Shown one piece after another: positions 21,475 to 21,870 of a stretch of DNA of 21,870 nucleotides (position 1 is the first letter of the stretch; every line of letters begins with the position of its first letter). Below the pieces are notes generated by a model that worked only from the letters and a program-made list of their open reading frames with translations, was not told where the DNA came from and made no database searches. The position numbers and the translations under genes were made by a program. Origin of the DNA: a virus. Location: positions 1 to 21,870 of the IMG/VR virus record IMGVR_UViG_3300021134_000034; one strand, given 5' to 3'.

Positions 21475-21870
21475 TTATACCGTCGTTGGATCAAATGGGT
21501 TGTAATTAGCGTAGTGGCGGAACTGCTCATCATTGACAAGCTCTTCAGGATTGACCTGAACACAGTCCATACCCCACAAAGTGTACTTGTTCTTGACAAT
21601 ACCTAGGGGGTACATCTTGGTTGGGCTAAATACCTCATCACGAAATACGATGCGGTCACGTAGGAACTCATCGGGATTGTTCTCAAAAGTCTCAAAGTGC
21701 GGCATAGTAACCGAGTTAGATCCCACTAGATCAGTGCCTCGTTCGATTACATCTATGTTCATAGTAATACGCAATAGGTCAGTATTATAGAAACCACGGT
21801 CATTCTGCATGGTAACACCCTGATAGATAACCGCCTTAACTACTGGCAGGATCAAAGGACCAGTCCATTG
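21475..21870 (-). CDS. Partial virion/connector-like protein, 5' end outside window
   Basis: The frame is open to the window edge (reading QWTGPLILPVVKAVIYQGVT), so the real start is outside; a TTG at 21855 is not needed. The 131 visible residues contain NTDLLRITMNIDVIERGTDL, MPHFETFENNPDEFLRDRIV, FRDEVFSPTKMYPLGIVKN and the end VNDEQFRHYANYNPFDPTTV. I do not know the family. Position upstream of the small virion genes and tail block fits a head-to-tail connector or minor head protein. Confidence 0.7.
   Translation of the reverse strand, partial: QWTGPLILPVVKAVIYQGVTMQNDRGFYNTDLLRITMNIDVIERGTDLVGSNSVTMPHFETFENNPDEFLRDRIVFRDEVFSPTKMYPLGIVKNKYTLWGMDCVQVNPEELVNDEQFRHYANYNPFDPTTV

Noticed and set aside
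1-21870. tRNA genes, CRISPR arrays, insertion sequences or att sites.
   Set aside because: No cloverleaf-like tails, spaced direct repeats, transposase frames or integrase were seen on reading either strand; short att cores cannot be judged without the host genome.

Overview
This window looks like the tail and start-of-replication part of a contractile-tailed double-stranded DNA phage (myovirus type). Every gene I can support lies on the minus strand, so the transcriptional order runs from the high-coordinate end to the low-coordinate end. Genes are packed with ATGA or TAATG stop/start overlaps and mostly good GGAG-type ribosome binding sites. Base composition is moderate, roughly 40-45% GC. 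No host marker is present. A tape measure protein carrying two peptidoglycan-cutting domains and a moderate-GC genome would fit a phage of Gram-positive or actinobacterial aquatic bacteria, but that is only an inference.

Layout in transcription order. (1) 21870-19782: end of a virion/connector-like gene cut by the window edge, then a run of very small genes (basic, acidic and Cys-rich) and two small beta-rich virion-type proteins; this block ends in a clear intrinsic terminator at 19754-19775. (2) 19678-18635: three small neck/tail-completion-type genes, including a 53-aa gene whose stop overlaps the next start. (3) 18585-15396: tail sheath, gp19-like tail tube, and a gp26-like tail assembly chaperone with a start-less +1-frame extension that is very probably reached by programmed +1 frameshifting at GGG-TGA. 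(4) 15384-12457: tape measure with M23 peptidase and lysozyme-like domains. (5) 12457-6608: baseplate, comprising a CIS-tube-type protein, a LysM protein, a gp27/gpD-type hub split over two genes, a gp5/VgrG-type OB-fold protein, a gp25-like wedge protein and baseplate J. (6) 6592-2505: a short fibre-like protein and a large gpI-like protein with four carbohydrate-binding-like modules. (7) 2495-1: a small membrane protein, a replication initiator, a DnaC-like helicase loader, a SWIM zinc-finger protein and a compositionally odd partial gene.

The most interesting points are the +1 frameshift candidate before the tape measure, and a sharply AT-rich island (about 29% GC inside about 52% GC flanks) with a perfect 15-bp inverted repeat inside the linker-coding part of the replication initiator. 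The latter resembles the lambda O arrangement, where the origin lies inside the initiator gene. No tRNA, CRISPR, insertion sequence or integrase was seen. No gene-free stretch exceeds about 110 bases; the longest, 19679-19781, holds the terminator and a second small hairpin.
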